Part shown: positions 35,379 through 44,195 of the stretch, piece by piece
Numbering within the stretch: position 1 is the stretch's first letter
How the letters are laid out: every line of letters begins with the position of its first letter
From: Bacillota bacterium
GTDB taxonomy: Bacteria; Bacillota; Clostridia; Lachnospirales; Lachnospiraceae
NCBI GenBank assembly: GCA_023407575.1
Contig: JAEYLX010000026.1
Span: 372,001-436,000 of the forward strand
DNA length: 64,000 nucleotides
Direction of reading: 5' to 3'
Made by a program: the position numbers and the translations under genes
Notes under the pieces: generated by a model
Database searches by the model: none
What the model was told of the DNA's origin: nothing
The model's input: the letters and a program-made list of their open reading frames with translations, nothing else

Positions 35379-36029
35379 TCAAAACAGGACTACTTTACTA
35401 TTATGTATAGCGAAGTATACCTGGTCAAGAATTTCGATTGTAGCTGAACCATTCGTGAGTTCAGCTACTTTTTTTGTTACAAAATCCAATTTGCTAGGTG
35501 GTATAAGTAAGCAAAACGTAATCTGATCTGTGTAAGAAGAATTAATTAGAATTAATTCTTCTTGACTAATCATGTATTGAAGTTTGCCACCCGCAGAATA
35601 GTCTACAATTATGTTAAATTGAACACCAAGTTCCTTTTTTATAATTTCACAATTTGTTAGTCCCTCTAAAACGGCAGATTGATATGCCTTAACTAATCCA
35701 CCAGTACCAAGAAGTGTACCACCAAAATAACGTGTTACTACCACTACCATATTAGTTAACCCCTGGGCAATAAGGATATCCAGCATTGGTTTGCCGGCAG
35801 TTTTGCTGGGTTCCCCATCATCAGAGCAGCGTAGAATAGCTTGATCAGAACCAATAACATAGGCGGAACAATTATGTGCTGCATCCCAATATTTTTTCTT
35901 TAATCCATCAATTATTTCAATTGCCTGCTCTTCTGTTTCAACAGGACATATAGTTGCAATAAATCTGGATTTTTTTACAACATATTCACCAGCTCCACCC
36001 TGATATATGGTTTTATAGGCTTCCTTCAC
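35379..36029 (-). CDS. YigZ/IMPACT family protein
   Basis: 216-residue protein of the UPF0029/Impact family. N-terminal domain with 'KKSRFIATICPV', 'HNCSAYVIG', 'RCSDDGEPSKTAGKPMLDIL' and 'VVVTRYFGGTLLGTGGLVKAY', the family signature, followed by a C-terminal DUF1949-type ferredoxin-like domain. Start: GTG at 36029, 8 bases after GAAAGGAG; the frame open to 36116 has no better site. Members have been linked to translation control (IMPACT) and nucleic-acid binding; the bacterial role is unsettled. Confidence 0.92.
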   Translation of the reverse strand: MKEAYKTIYQGGAGEYVVKKSRFIATICPVETEEQAIEIIDGLKKKYWDAAHNCSAYVIGSDQAILRCSDDGEPSKTAGKPMLDILIAQGLTNMVVVVTRYFGGTLLGTGGLVKAYQSAVLEGLTNCEIIKKELGVQFNIIVDYSAGGKLQYMISQEELILINSSYTDQITFCLLIPPSKLDFVTKKVAELTNGSATIEILDQVYFAIHNSKVVLF

Positions 36030-36151
36030 GAGGGGTACTCCTTTCAAATGCATTGATATTGCCTTTTTTGATTTAAATATTATATAATAATATTTATAAG
36101 TCCGCAATTGGCTCAAAATGAATAGAATATGAAAAAGGGGATTTTCAAATA

Positions 36152-36646
36152 ATGAAATTAAAATATATATCCTGGATACCTGCGGTGCTGCTTATGATTA
36201 TCATTTTTCTTTTTTCTGCAAAGCCAGCAGTGAATTCGAATGAAAGTAGCCTTTCCATAGCAAGCCGAATATTGACTACGTATGAAGATATGACGGACTT
36301 ACATTTTAGTGAGGCAGAACGAATTATAAAACTAAATGAAATAAATCATGTGATACGAAAGGGTGCGCATTTTAGTGAGTATGCGCTTCTTGCAAGTACC
36401 CTTGCGTTCCACCTACTTGTCCTTGGATTTTCCAAAAGAAAATTGTATCTCTATTCTGTAGTACTGGCATCCTTCTATGCGGCAACAGATGAACTTCATC
36501 AAAAATTCGTGGAAGGCAGAAGCGGACAACTAAGTGATGTTATCATTGATACTTCAGGAGCAGTAGTTGGAGCATTCTTCTTTCTGCTTCTGATAACTGT
36601 TGTTGGACAGTATCGCCGAAAGCATACAACGAACAAGTATCAGTAA
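36152..36646 (+). CDS. VanZ-like family membrane protein
   Basis: 164-residue protein with four hydrophobic helices. 'WIPAVLLMIIIFLFSAKPA', 'HVIRKGAHFSEYALLASTLA', 'AATDELHQKFVEGRSGQLSD' and 'VIIDTSGAVVG' are the VanZ-like landmarks. VanZ confers low-level teicoplanin resistance in enterococci; most homologues are of unknown role and context here does not suggest glycopeptide resistance. RBS AAGGGGA. Its last 7 bases overlap the convergent DUF4250 gene. Confidence 0.88.
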   Translation: MKLKYISWIPAVLLMIIIFLFSAKPAVNSNESSLSIASRILTTYEDMTDLHFSEAERIIKLNEINHVIRKGAHFSEYALLASTLAFHLLVLGFSKRKLYLYSVVLASFYAATDELHQKFVEGRSGQLSDVIIDTSGAVVGAFFFLLLITVVGQYRRKHTTNKYQ

Positions 36647-36816
36647 AACCGGTTTTGGTTAGGATCATAGTGATAATCTAAGGCTGACAACTTTGCTTCT
36701 ATCTCGGACTGAACAAGAGTAAGTTCGGTACAAAGTTCTTCCAGTGAGGGGAATTCATCCCGTAATTTTGTATTGATATAACTAAGTAGTATAAAAGGGT
36801 CGGATGGTAAAGTCAT
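36640..36816 (-). CDS. DUF4250 domain protein, 58 residues
   Basis: A short gene on the minus strand starting at 36816 with GGAGAAC about 6 bases upstream. It begins MTLPSDPFILLSYINTKLRD, continues 'SLEELCTELTL' and ends 'DYHYDPNQNRFY'. This matches the small DUF4250 family common in Lachnospiraceae (pattern LPxDPFxLLSxINTKLRD...YNxxxNxF), which has an HTH-like helical layout. Function unknown. It converges with and slightly overlaps the VanZ-like gene. Confidence 0.85.
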   Translation of the reverse strand: MTLPSDPFILLSYINTKLRDEFPSLEELCTELTLVQSEIEAKLSALDYHYDPNQNRFY

Positions 36817-36984
36817 AAAGTTCTCCTTTGAAATAAAAGAATTGAGACAAACTCAATAGATATTATTATGCACATATATACAGGTTTTTCAATAGAATTA
36901 CGATGCAAAAAGATAAATACTTTTACTAAGATACAGGTAGTGAGTAATTGGAAGGATTATATATAGAAGAAGGAGAACAAGAGA

Positions 36985-38313
36985 ATGGACTTATTTGAAT
37001 ATATGAGAGAAAATACAATGAAAAAAGATGCACCCTTGGCGTCCAGGTTACGACCAATTACCTTGGAGGAGGTTGTTGGACAGGATCATATCATTGGAAA
37101 AGATAAATTGCTGTATAGAGCCATTAAGGCGGACAAGCTAAGTTCGATTATATTTTATGGCCCTCCGGGGACTGGTAAGACGACCCTTGCAAAGGTAATT
37201 GCAAATTCCACCAGCTCTAATTTTACACAGATAAATGCAACTGCTGCGGGCAAAAAAGATATGGAAGCAGTAATAGCAGAGGCAAAAGACTGTATAGCAA
37301 GAGTGGGAAAGCGAACAATTTTATTTGTAGATGAGATACATCGTTTTAATAAAGGTCAGCAGGATTATTTACTCCCCTTTGTGGAGGATGGAACCATTAT
37401 ACTAATTGGTGCTACTACGGAAAATCCATATTTTGAAGTCAATTCAGCTCTTATCTCCAGATCGATTGTATTTGAACTTAAACCACTTGATAAGGAAGAT
37501 ATAAAGACACTTCTAAAAAGAGCAGTAACGGATAGCGAGCGTGGACTTGGAGCATATAAGGCAGTTATTGAGGAAGATGCACATAATTTTCTTGCTGATG
37601 TTGCCAATGGAGACGCAAGGTCAGCACTGAATGCAATAGAATTGGGAGTTCTTACAACACAACGCTCTGAGGATGGAATGATCCACATTACGCTATCAGT
37701 GGCAGCAGAATGTATTCAGAAGCGAGTGTTAAAATATGACAAAGGAGGGGATAACCATTACGATACTATCTCTGCCTTTATCAAAAGTATGAGAGGATCT
37801 GATCCGGATGCAGCAATTTACTATCTTGCAAGAATGCTATATGCGGGAGAGGAAGTTGCATTTATTGCGAGAAGAATTATGATATGTGCCTCCGAAGATG
37901 TTTCTAATGCAGATCCCAATGCACTTGTAGTAGCCACCTCAGCCGCTCTGGCGGTTGAACGTCTTGGTATGCCGGAAGCAAGAATTGTTCTTGCCCAGGC
38001 AGCTGCGTACGTAGCCTGCGCACCAAAGAGCAATTCGGCGATTTGTGCAATTGATGCCGCAACGCAGGTGGTGGAACATGAAAAAACAGCTACAATACCA
38101 CCTTACCTAAAAGATGCACACTATAAAGGTGCAGCGAACCTTGGTCATGGTATTGGTTATCTCTATGCCCATAACTATGAAAACCATTATGTAAAGCAGC
38201 AATATTTGCCGGATGAACTAAAGGACAGAGTTTTTTATACACCAACGGATCAGGGATATGAGAAGCAGATAAAAGAATACTTTAGACAAATAAAAGGGGA
38301 AGAAGAAAATTAA
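36985..38313 (+). CDS. rarA: Replication-associated recombination protein A (RarA/MgsA)
   Basis: 442-residue AAA+ ATPase of the clamp-loader-like RarA/MgsA/WRNIP1 family. 'APLASRLRPITLEEVVGQDH' (N-terminal clamp-loader motif), Walker A 'GPPGTGKTT', Walker B 'ILFVDEIHRFNKGQQD', sensor 1 'GATTENPYFEVNSALISR', and the C-terminal tetramerisation domain 'SFIKSMRGSDPDAAIYYLAR'-type segment ('FIKSMRGSDPDAA'). It acts at stalled replication forks with SSB and RecA. RBS AAGGAG. Monocistronic. Confidence 0.96.
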   Translation: MDLFEYMRENTMKKDAPLASRLRPITLEEVVGQDHIIGKDKLLYRAIKADKLSSIIFYGPPGTGKTTLAKVIANSTSSNFTQINATAAGKKDMEAVIAEAKDCIARVGKRTILFVDEIHRFNKGQQDYLLPFVEDGTIILIGATTENPYFEVNSALISRSIVFELKPLDKEDIKTLLKRAVTDSERGLGAYKAVIEEDAHNFLADVANGDARSALNAIELGVLTTQRSEDGMIHITLSVAAECIQKRVLKYDKGGDNHYDTISAFIKSMRGSDPDAAIYYLARMLYAGEEVAFIARRIMICASEDVSNADPNALVVATSAALAVERLGMPEARIVLAQAAAYVACAPKSNSAICAIDAATQVVEHEKTATIPPYLKDAHYKGAANLGHGIGYLYAHNYENHYVKQQYLPDELKDRVFYTPTDQGYEKQIKEYFRQIKGEEEN

Positions 38314-38343
38314 AATCAATACAAAAGAACTTAAGCAAAAAAA

Positions 38344-38389
38344 ATAAGCAAGTGGGATATTAATTAAAGCTTATATCCACTTGCCTATT
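38344..38389. terminator. Terminator between rarA and a convergent small gene
   Basis: GCAAGTGG-ATAT (38348-38360, one bulged G) pairs with ATATCCACTTGC (38373-38384). A/T runs on both sides make it usable in both directions. Confidence 0.75.
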
Positions 38390-38426
38390 TCATATAGCTT
38401 TTTAATAAATGTGGAACATGAGATAG

Positions 38427-38690
38427 TTAATTCATTTCATTCTCTGAATCTGACTTGATTAACGTATTATCTGCCTTCTGATCAGGAGGAGTGTCCTTTT
38501 TATGAACCCATTTATAAATCATAATAAACCAATAGAGCATAATAGGGATTACAATCATGCTAAACAGGGAAGCCATAAATAAAGCGTTGGAATCCTCTTT
38601 TGCAAAAAAGGCAGAGATAAATGTAATTAAAATAATGGATAATAATAAAACAATACCAAGTATGGCAAAAACTCGCCTAGATTTATTCAT
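38427..38690 (-). CDS. Small membrane protein, 87 residues
   Basis: Two hydrophobic helices ('VFAILGIVLLLSIILITFIS' and 'LFSMIVIPIMLYWFIMIYKW') joined by a short loop, with a charged C-terminal tail. The start at 38690 is preferred (GAAAGG about 9 bases upstream) over the frame open to 38741. I do not recognise a named family. Monocistronic, upstream (with respect to its own strand) of nothing obvious. Confidence 0.65.
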   Translation of the reverse strand: MNKSRRVFAILGIVLLLSIILITFISAFFAKEDSNALFMASLFSMIVIPIMLYWFIMIYKWVHKKDTPPDQKADNTLIKSDSENEMN

Positions 38691-38830
38691 CGTACAAATC
38701 CTTTCAAAATAACTATTTAATATTTGTTTAAATGACATCATAGTTGTAACTCTTCAAAGGAAATCGTTCTGAATAGTTACTAATAGTTGTATTATAAGAA
38801 ATTATACAGAAGAACGCAAGGTGATTGTAA

Positions 38831-39526
38831 TTATTCACTTAATTCTTTGGAATCTGGAAGCTGCTCACAGCAACGATCAGCATAGGTCAGTTTCACACCA
38901 AATACATAGATTAATCCTGCTAGTACCAGCAGATAAGCAATTATAGTCAGAGGGTTAATAAAGTGAACTGGAACTACTTCGTACAAAGTTAAGCTACCAA
39001 AGAAAAGGAAGATAACACCGGCACCCCATTTAATGTATTTATCTGGAATATGTCGACACATCCAGGCTCCACCCAGAATGCCAATACCATCAGCAACGAG
39101 CATACCTGCGGTTGTACCCATGAGAACCAGGAGAGGGAAATTACTTTCCGCTGATATGGTAATTGTCATCAACTGTGTCTTATCACCCATTTCAGCTAAG
39201 AAAAACGCGATTCCGACAGTAACAACCGGGCCGAACTTAATTTTTTTCTGCGAATCATCCTCCAACTTATCTCCTCTTAAAGTCCATAGACCAAAGATGA
39301 GGAAAGAGAGTCCCGCCACAAGACTAACGACATCCATTGGAATAAAGGAGCTGATGTAATTGCCAACGGCTACAGCAAGAGCGTGATTTAGAATTGTTGC
39401 CACCAATACACCAAGCATAACTTGTCTCACCTTGTACTTACTTGCCATTGCCATTGCAAGCAGTTGTGTCTTATCACCCATTTCTGCAACTACGACCAAT
39501 AATAGAGCTGTAATAAATTCTGCCAT
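38831..39526 (-). CDS. TMEM165/GDT1 family (UPF0016) manganese/calcium exporter
   Basis: 231-residue membrane protein with six or seven helices and the two hallmark repeats: 'VVAEMGDKTQLLAMAMA' (about 11-27) and 'LAEMGDKTQLMTITIS' (about 110-125). The E-x-G-D-K-T/S motifs form the cation site. Bacterial members such as MneA/YebN-type and MntX-type proteins export Mn2+. The upstream yybP-ykoY riboswitch strongly supports Mn2+ as the substrate. RBS AGGAGG is immediately upstream on its strand. Confidence 0.93.
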   Translation of the reverse strand: MAEFITALLLVVVAEMGDKTQLLAMAMASKYKVRQVMLGVLVATILNHALAVAVGNYISSFIPMDVVSLVAGLSFLIFGLWTLRGDKLEDDSQKKIKFGPVVTVGIAFFLAEMGDKTQLMTITISAESNFPLLVLMGTTAGMLVADGIGILGGAWMCRHIPDKYIKWGAGVIFLFFGSLTLYEVVPVHFINPLTIIAYLLVLAGLIYVFGVKLTYADRCCEQLPDSKELSE

Positions 39527-39659
39527 AAAAAACCTCCTACAATTAATTTGAGAACAATCAGATTATGTACTAAGAGCGTAATCAGTAAAGCTGATTATTA
39601 CGTTATACGCCAGTGTGTATCCTTGTTAGTGTTATTGTTTATAAAGCATTTTTGACAAT

Positions 39660-39751
39660 AAAAAAAACTTTTAACACAAGGATGCCTTCATCTAGTTTTC
39701 ACGTGCTGACAACGTGAAATAAAATTATGAAGGTATCATTGTATTAAAAGT
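39660..39751 (-). terminator. Riboswitch-linked terminator before the GDT1 gene
   Basis: On the minus strand, ACTTTTAATACAATGATACC-type sequence (39732-39751) pairs with its near-complement at 39667-39690, with an inner TTTCACGT/ACGTGAAA stem and a U7 run at 39666-39660. This is the expression platform of the Mn2+ riboswitch. Confidence 0.75.
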
Positions 39752-39848
39752 CTCACTTAACTGAAAAACAGCTAGAATAAAGCCAGACCGCAGGGGTCAG
39801 TATGTTGACTTTATCACCATAAATGGCAGCTACTCCCTTTCAAACATG
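39746..39848 (-). promoter_or_regulatory. yybP-ykoY (Mn2+) riboswitch
   Basis: Read on the minus strand, the aptamer core is present: AAAGGGAGTAGCTGCC (39840-39825), GTCAACATACTGAC near 39810-39797, and AGTTAAGTGAGACTTTT near 39761-39745. These correspond to the conserved GGGGAGUAG, GUCxxCAUACUGA and UxAGUGAGACCUUU blocks. It lies directly upstream of a GDT1-family exporter, the classic target; Mn2+ binding should prevent termination and turn the exporter on. Confidence 0.88.
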
Positions 39849-39912
39849 GATACATAATGGATTCACTATAGCATGTCTAGAAGAAAGAAGCAAGTACTTA
39901 TTTACACGAATA

Positions 39913-39965
39913 AAACCAAAATTAATTTTCATAGCATGCTTTTTCAGGCTGGTAGTTTTTGGTTT
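39913..39965 (-). terminator. Terminator after the AraC-type regulator gene
   Basis: Arms AAACCAAAA (39913-39921 on the + strand) and TTTTGGTTT (39957-39965). Read on the minus strand the hairpin ends in a T-rich run just past the stop codon. Confidence 0.5.
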
Positions 39966-39966
39966 G

Positions 39967-40869
39967 TTATATTAAATGGTATTCCATCTGGTTGGTTCGT
40001 CTGTGTTCTAAGGGGGTTATATGCATAATTTTCTTAAAGGTTCGTATGAAGTAGCTAAAGTTCTTAAAACCAACCTCAAAAGCTATTTCCATTACGGGTA
40101 GCTTTGTTGATACCAGAAGAATACAGGATTTTTCTATACGGTAATGATTTAAATAATCAACAAAATTAATACCAAAGGAATTTTTGAAAAAAGTGCAGAA
40201 GTAGGCAGTGGAATATCCAAGCATAAGAGCGGCATCTGCTAAAGTAATTGGGTCTTTGTAATTTGTTTGAAGATAAGTCAATAGCTTTTTCATATCAGCA
40301 GTTTTAGAGGACCTGGATAAATCTCCTGAAGAGAGTTCCACAAAGGAGTTATCTCTCTGCAAAAGAGAAATAATTTTATAAAGGCAAGCTTTTGCATTCA
40401 ACTGATAACCGGGAAGCTGCTGTTCACTTATCTCAAATAACTCATGAATCTCATTAAGAATTTTCTCATAGTTCGTATTGTTTGAGGGAATAGTAAAAGG
40501 AAATGCAAGTGTAGTTGTTAACGGATTGACAGTGGTGGACTGGCAATAATCCTCGAGCTTAAAATCCAGATATTCCATGGGAAATACATAAGCATAATAA
40601 ACCAATTTCTTATCTTCACTGGAAAACTGATGCAAGGCTTCTCGGTTAATAAAATAGAAATTATTTTCAAGGAGTAAATATTCCTCTCCATTAAGTAATA
40701 GTTTTACGCACCCGCTTTCGACATAGATAATTTCAATTTCATTGTGCCAATGGTAGGGAACAAAAATATTTGCTTCGTGATTTGTCATTTTATAATGCTG
40801 AAAGGGAAACAGCTGGGTGCCACGAATACGATTTTCTTTTAGCTCAGAGCGTGAGGATTTATACTTCAT
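39967..40869 (-). CDS. AraC family transcriptional regulator
   Basis: 300-residue regulator. The N-terminal cupin domain (about 25-115) has the sugar-sensor pattern 'PYHWHNEIEIIYVESGCVKL' and 'NNFYFINREALHQF'. The C-terminal double HTH (about 195-295) includes 'DPITLADAALMLGYSTAYFC', 'FKNSFGINFVDYLNHYRIEK' and 'MEIAFEVGFKNFSYFIRTFK'. It is divergently transcribed from the GH13 gene 192 bp away and most likely activates it in response to a sugar. Confidence 0.93.
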   Translation of the reverse strand: MKYKSSRSELKENRIRGTQLFPFQHYKMTNHEANIFVPYHWHNEIEIIYVESGCVKLLLNGEEYLLLENNFYFINREALHQFSSEDKKLVYYAYVFPMEYLDFKLEDYCQSTTVNPLTTTLAFPFTIPSNNTNYEKILNEIHELFEISEQQLPGYQLNAKACLYKIISLLQRDNSFVELSSGDLSRSSKTADMKKLLTYLQTNYKDPITLADAALMLGYSTAYFCTFFKNSFGINFVDYLNHYRIEKSCILLVSTKLPVMEIAFEVGFKNFSYFIRTFKKIMHITPLEHRRTNQMEYHLI

Positions 40870-41061
40870 ACAGAAACATACCTTTCTTATAATTTTTATA
40901 AAATATGTAATAGGTATTCAAAAGCAAGCTTTCGCTTTTATATTTAGTTTTATATCTTAATATTGTGTCATTTTTAATTGATAAAGTGCAAGAAAAGCAA
41001 TTAACTCAAGAATATAATGTCATTATAACATAGTAAACGATAAGAAGAAAGGGATATAAAG

Positions 41062-42636
41062 ATGAGCAAATGGTTAAAGGAAGCAGTTTTTTATGAAATT
41101 TATCCTCAAAGTTTTCAGGATACCAATAGTGATGGGATTGGAGATTTCAGAGGTATTATTAATAGGCTGGATTATATAAAGGAATTGGGTTGTAATGCAT
41201 TATGGATTAACCCCTGTTTTGAATCTCCCTTTAATGATGCTGGCTATGATGTAGCAGATTATTATAAAGTAGCACCACGTTATGGGACTAATGAAGATTT
41301 AAAGGAATTGTTTGAATGTGCACATGAGCGAGGAATTCGTGTCCTCTTAGACCTTGTTCCGGGACATACCTCTGTAGAACATGCTTGGTTCCAAGAGTCC
41401 TTAAAGGCAGAGAAAAATGAATATAGTGGAAGATATATCTGGACAGATAATGCGTGGGAGGATGTTACCAATGTAAGTGGTATTATGGGAAGTCTTCGTG
41501 GGATATCGGACAGAGATGGAAGCTGTGCAGTTAACTTCTTCTCGTCACAGCCTTCGCTGAATTATGGTTTTGCAAGGGTTGACAGGCCTTGGCAAAAACC
41601 TGTGGATTCCGAGGAAGCAATTGCCTCTAAGGAAGCGATTAAGGAGGTTATGCGTTTCTGGCTTAAAATGGGTTGCGATGGTTTCCGCGTGGACATGGCA
41701 CACTCCATGATTAAGAATGATGAGGATAGTAAGGCTACCATCAGCTTTTGGCAGGAGTTTCGTGCATTTTTAGATAAAGAGTTCCCAGATGCAGCAATGG
41801 TTTCAGAGTGGGGAGAGCCGGACAAAGCGTTGCTTGGAGGCTATCACATGGACTTTTTACTTCATTTCGGACCTTCTCATTACAACGATTTATTCCGTTG
41901 TGAGAATCCATACTTCTCTGCTACAGGTAAGGGGGATATTGCACAGTTTGTTGAATATTATAAAGAAAATTATGCGAAAACCAAAGGAAAAGGATTTATC
42001 TGTATTCCTTCCGGTAACCATGATATGGACCGTATGGCAAGATATCTAACGCAGGAAGAAATGAAATTAGCGTTTGCCTTCCTGCTTTCCATGCCGGGAG
42101 CACCTTTTATCTATTATGGAGATGAAATAGGAATGAGATATGTAGAGAATTTGAAAAGTGTGGAGGGTGGCTTCAGCAGGACAGGGTCACGTTCACCAAT
42201 GCAGTGGGATACGACAACTGTAAATGATGGGTTCTCCACAGCGGCAAAGGATATGTTGTACATTCAACAGGATCCAGCCGCGGATCGTCCTTCTGTGAAA
42301 TTACAACAACAAAATGAGGCTTCTCTTTGGAAGGAAATACAACGTCAAGTTAAGATAAGAGGAAAGGAAAAGGCTCTGCAAGCGGACGGAGATATTGAGT
42401 TTCTTTATGCAGAAGAGAATAAATATCCTTTTGTATATAAACGTTCCCTAGGGGAGGAAACAATCGTTATAGTATTAAATCCTTCTGGTAAATCAGAAAG
42501 TATCTCTAATGATAATCTTTCTGTGGAGCAATTAAAGGCTGGCAAAGTTATTTACAGTTATGGAGAACAAGCATATACAGAAGCTGGTAAACTCGTATGT
42601 CCGGCAGGGTCTGTATCTTATTTTAAATGTAACTAA
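41062..42636 (+). CDS. GH13 family alpha-glucosidase/amylase-like enzyme
   Basis: 524-residue cytoplasmic glycoside hydrolase (no signal peptide). 'AVFYEIYPQSFQDTNSDGIG' and 'GCNALWINPCFESPFNDAGY' open the TIM barrel. Conserved regions: 'LLDLVPGHTS', 'GFRVDMAHSM' (nucleophile Asp), 'VSEWGEP' (acid/base Glu) and 'SGNHDMDR' (transition-state Asp). A C-terminal beta domain follows ('VYKRSLGEETIVIVLNPSGK'). It cleaves alpha-glucosidic bonds of small oligosaccharides; exact substrate (maltose, trehalose or other) not determinable. Region 'NPCFESP' has Phe where many oligo-1,6-glucosidases have Tyr. RBS AGAAAGGG. Probably controlled by the divergent AraC protein. Confidence 0.92.
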   Translation: MSKWLKEAVFYEIYPQSFQDTNSDGIGDFRGIINRLDYIKELGCNALWINPCFESPFNDAGYDVADYYKVAPRYGTNEDLKELFECAHERGIRVLLDLVPGHTSVEHAWFQESLKAEKNEYSGRYIWTDNAWEDVTNVSGIMGSLRGISDRDGSCAVNFFSSQPSLNYGFARVDRPWQKPVDSEEAIASKEAIKEVMRFWLKMGCDGFRVDMAHSMIKNDEDSKATISFWQEFRAFLDKEFPDAAMVSEWGEPDKALLGGYHMDFLLHFGPSHYNDLFRCENPYFSATGKGDIAQFVEYYKENYAKTKGKGFICIPSGNHDMDRMARYLTQEEMKLAFAFLLSMPGAPFIYYGDEIGMRYVENLKSVEGGFSRTGSRSPMQWDTTTVNDGFSTAAKDMLYIQQDPAADRPSVKLQQQNEASLWKEIQRQVKIRGKEKALQADGDIEFLYAEENKYPFVYKRSLGEETIVIVLNPSGKSESISNDNLSVEQLKAGKVIYSYGEQAYTEAGKLVCPAGSVSYFKCN

Positions 42637-42689
42637 TTTTAGTACTTTAATTATATTTATAGAGCTAATTATATTACTGATGATATATA

Positions 42690-42758
42690 AAACTTCCCTA
42701 ATACACTAGTTAACTGTCACTATATTTGACAGTGCAGCAAGGTTTAGGGAAGTTTTTT
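42690..42758 (+). terminator. Terminator after the GH13 gene
   Basis: AAACTTCCCTAA (42690-42701) pairs with TTAGGGAAGTTT (42744-42755). An inner ACTGTCA/TGACAGT hairpin makes a two-storey structure; T7 follows. Confidence 0.85.
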
Positions 42759-42797
42759 TGTTATAAGATTATGTCGTTTACGAAAATTGTTTTATGA

Positions 42798-43895
42798 TTA
42801 AACATAGATTAGTTGTGTAATACAATCTGATTTCTTTGCAGTTTCTTTCTTATAAAGTTGAACAGATATGTACTTAAAATTTGAATGTTCGATCAATCGA
42901 AACATGGAGGCAAGGAAATCAACAAGATTTTCTGTGCTTCTTTCCTTTGATAAATAGGCCAAAAGATTAAATCGCAGAAAGGAATACATGATTACCAGAG
43001 ATAAGTAAGCCTCCTGCTCCAGCAAATGATAATCTCCATAGGGAAAACTATTATAGAACATATGATTAACGATACATTGTTCCAATAGATTCTGCCAGTC
43101 GGGTAACGTGGTGCCTAATTGCTCTAATGCCAACTGATGCTTTAAGTCTATGTATGTTAAATCATCAAAAGTCAACTCTTCCCTGTCCTTTGTTGAAAAG
43201 TAGCTCTTTGTGAAATCACTGTATTCTAAGATGCTAGGGCTATCTCCAAAATATTGATTAAGAGCATGGAGTACTTGAAATGCATCTAAAAGATGTACTG
43301 GTTTTTGATAGTTTATATCAGCCTCAAGCAGAAAGCTGCCAAGATAATGCAATCGGGTTACTAAGGATAAGTTACGATCTTGAAGAATTGAGATAGATTG
43401 TTTACAAAAATTATATTGTATTATGGAGAGGGAATGTGTAAAAACTGGTGTATCAGCTAGCACTGTCTCGTGGAAAAGAAAAGGTTCTTTATACTGAAGT
43501 AATAACTCAATTACAGCTTCACAACTATTAGAGCAGGAGCACTCATTGTTACTGGAAAGCTCTTTCAGGTTTCTTGGATAAAGACGACAAACCTGTGGGA
43601 GATACGCTTCACCTAGTTCAGCTTGCAGACAGCATAATCCATCCTCTGAGTGAAGCATGCAGACTCCTTGATAATTGGGGGATATCGCTGCATAGACTTC
43701 CTTTGTTGGCTGGGAACAAACCTTCAATGCACAATCAAGTTTGGAACGTAACTGGTTGGAGCATTCTGTTCCGAGCAGCTGATGGTATTCTTTCATGGAA
43801 ATTCGAACCGGCCACCCATCACAACAGGAATGGCGACAATCACGGCATTTACATTTAAAATGTTCATAGTATTCTGGGACAATATATGTCTTCAT
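42798..43895 (-). CDS. FliB-like (flagellin lysine-N-methylase family) cysteine-rich protein
   Basis: 365-residue protein. The N-terminal cysteine cluster 'CKCRDCRHSCCDGWPV' followed by 'GVCMLHSEDGLCCLQAELGE' and 'LPQVCRLYPRNL' is the FliB signature, thought to bind an Fe-S cluster; FliB methylates flagellin lysines in Salmonella. The rest is helical and poorly conserved. Start at 43895 (MKTYIVPEYYEHF) rather than the open frame to 43946. No flagellar genes are nearby. In clostridia several paralogues are common, so the target may not be flagellin. Confidence 0.85.
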   Translation of the reverse strand: MKTYIVPEYYEHFKCKCRDCRHSCCDGWPVRISMKEYHQLLGTECSNQLRSKLDCALKVCSQPTKEVYAAISPNYQGVCMLHSEDGLCCLQAELGEAYLPQVCRLYPRNLKELSSNNECSCSNSCEAVIELLLQYKEPFLFHETVLADTPVFTHSLSIIQYNFCKQSISILQDRNLSLVTRLHYLGSFLLEADINYQKPVHLLDAFQVLHALNQYFGDSPSILEYSDFTKSYFSTKDREELTFDDLTYIDLKHQLALEQLGTTLPDWQNLLEQCIVNHMFYNSFPYGDYHLLEQEAYLSLVIMYSFLRFNLLAYLSKERSTENLVDFLASMFRLIEHSNFKYISVQLYKKETAKKSDCITQLIYV

Positions 43896-44044
43896 CCTAT
43901 TAATATCCTGCCTCTTCCATCTACAATTTATGTAATTAAAAACCAAAAGATAGTAATAATTCTATTAATATTATTAATTTTTGTAAAGTTATTTTTATAG
44001 TATTATGTAATTAATGCCTTATACTTCCAAAGTTTTACAAGATG

Positions 44045-44073
44045 TTGAAATATGCCATAATATGAGGTATAAT
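44045..44073 (+). promoter_or_regulatory. Promoter of the Ig-like surface protein gene
   Basis: TTGAAA (44045-44050), 17-bp spacer, perfect TATAAT (44068-44073), leaving a 120-nt leader. Confidence 0.72.
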
Positions 44074-44195
44074 TTGGAATATATTATATTTGTAAATACC
44101 ATAAGTTAAGTAAGGGGTTAGTTAGTTTAATGGCAGTTAAATATAATATAAGCAGGAATTAGTGTAATTAAAAATTGATTAAGTGTGGAGGGTAT

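Noticed and set aside
36820..36984. 6S RNA gene next to rarA, as in some Bacilli
   Set aside because: The 165-bp gap has no long complementary arms and no terminator; only an AT-rich promoter region is visible.
40916..40945. AAAGCAAGCTTTC hairpin as a mobile repeat shared with 51411-51424
   Set aside because: The shared part is a short, nearly palindromic 13-mer around a HindIII-like core, which could arise by chance; no longer homology between the two places.
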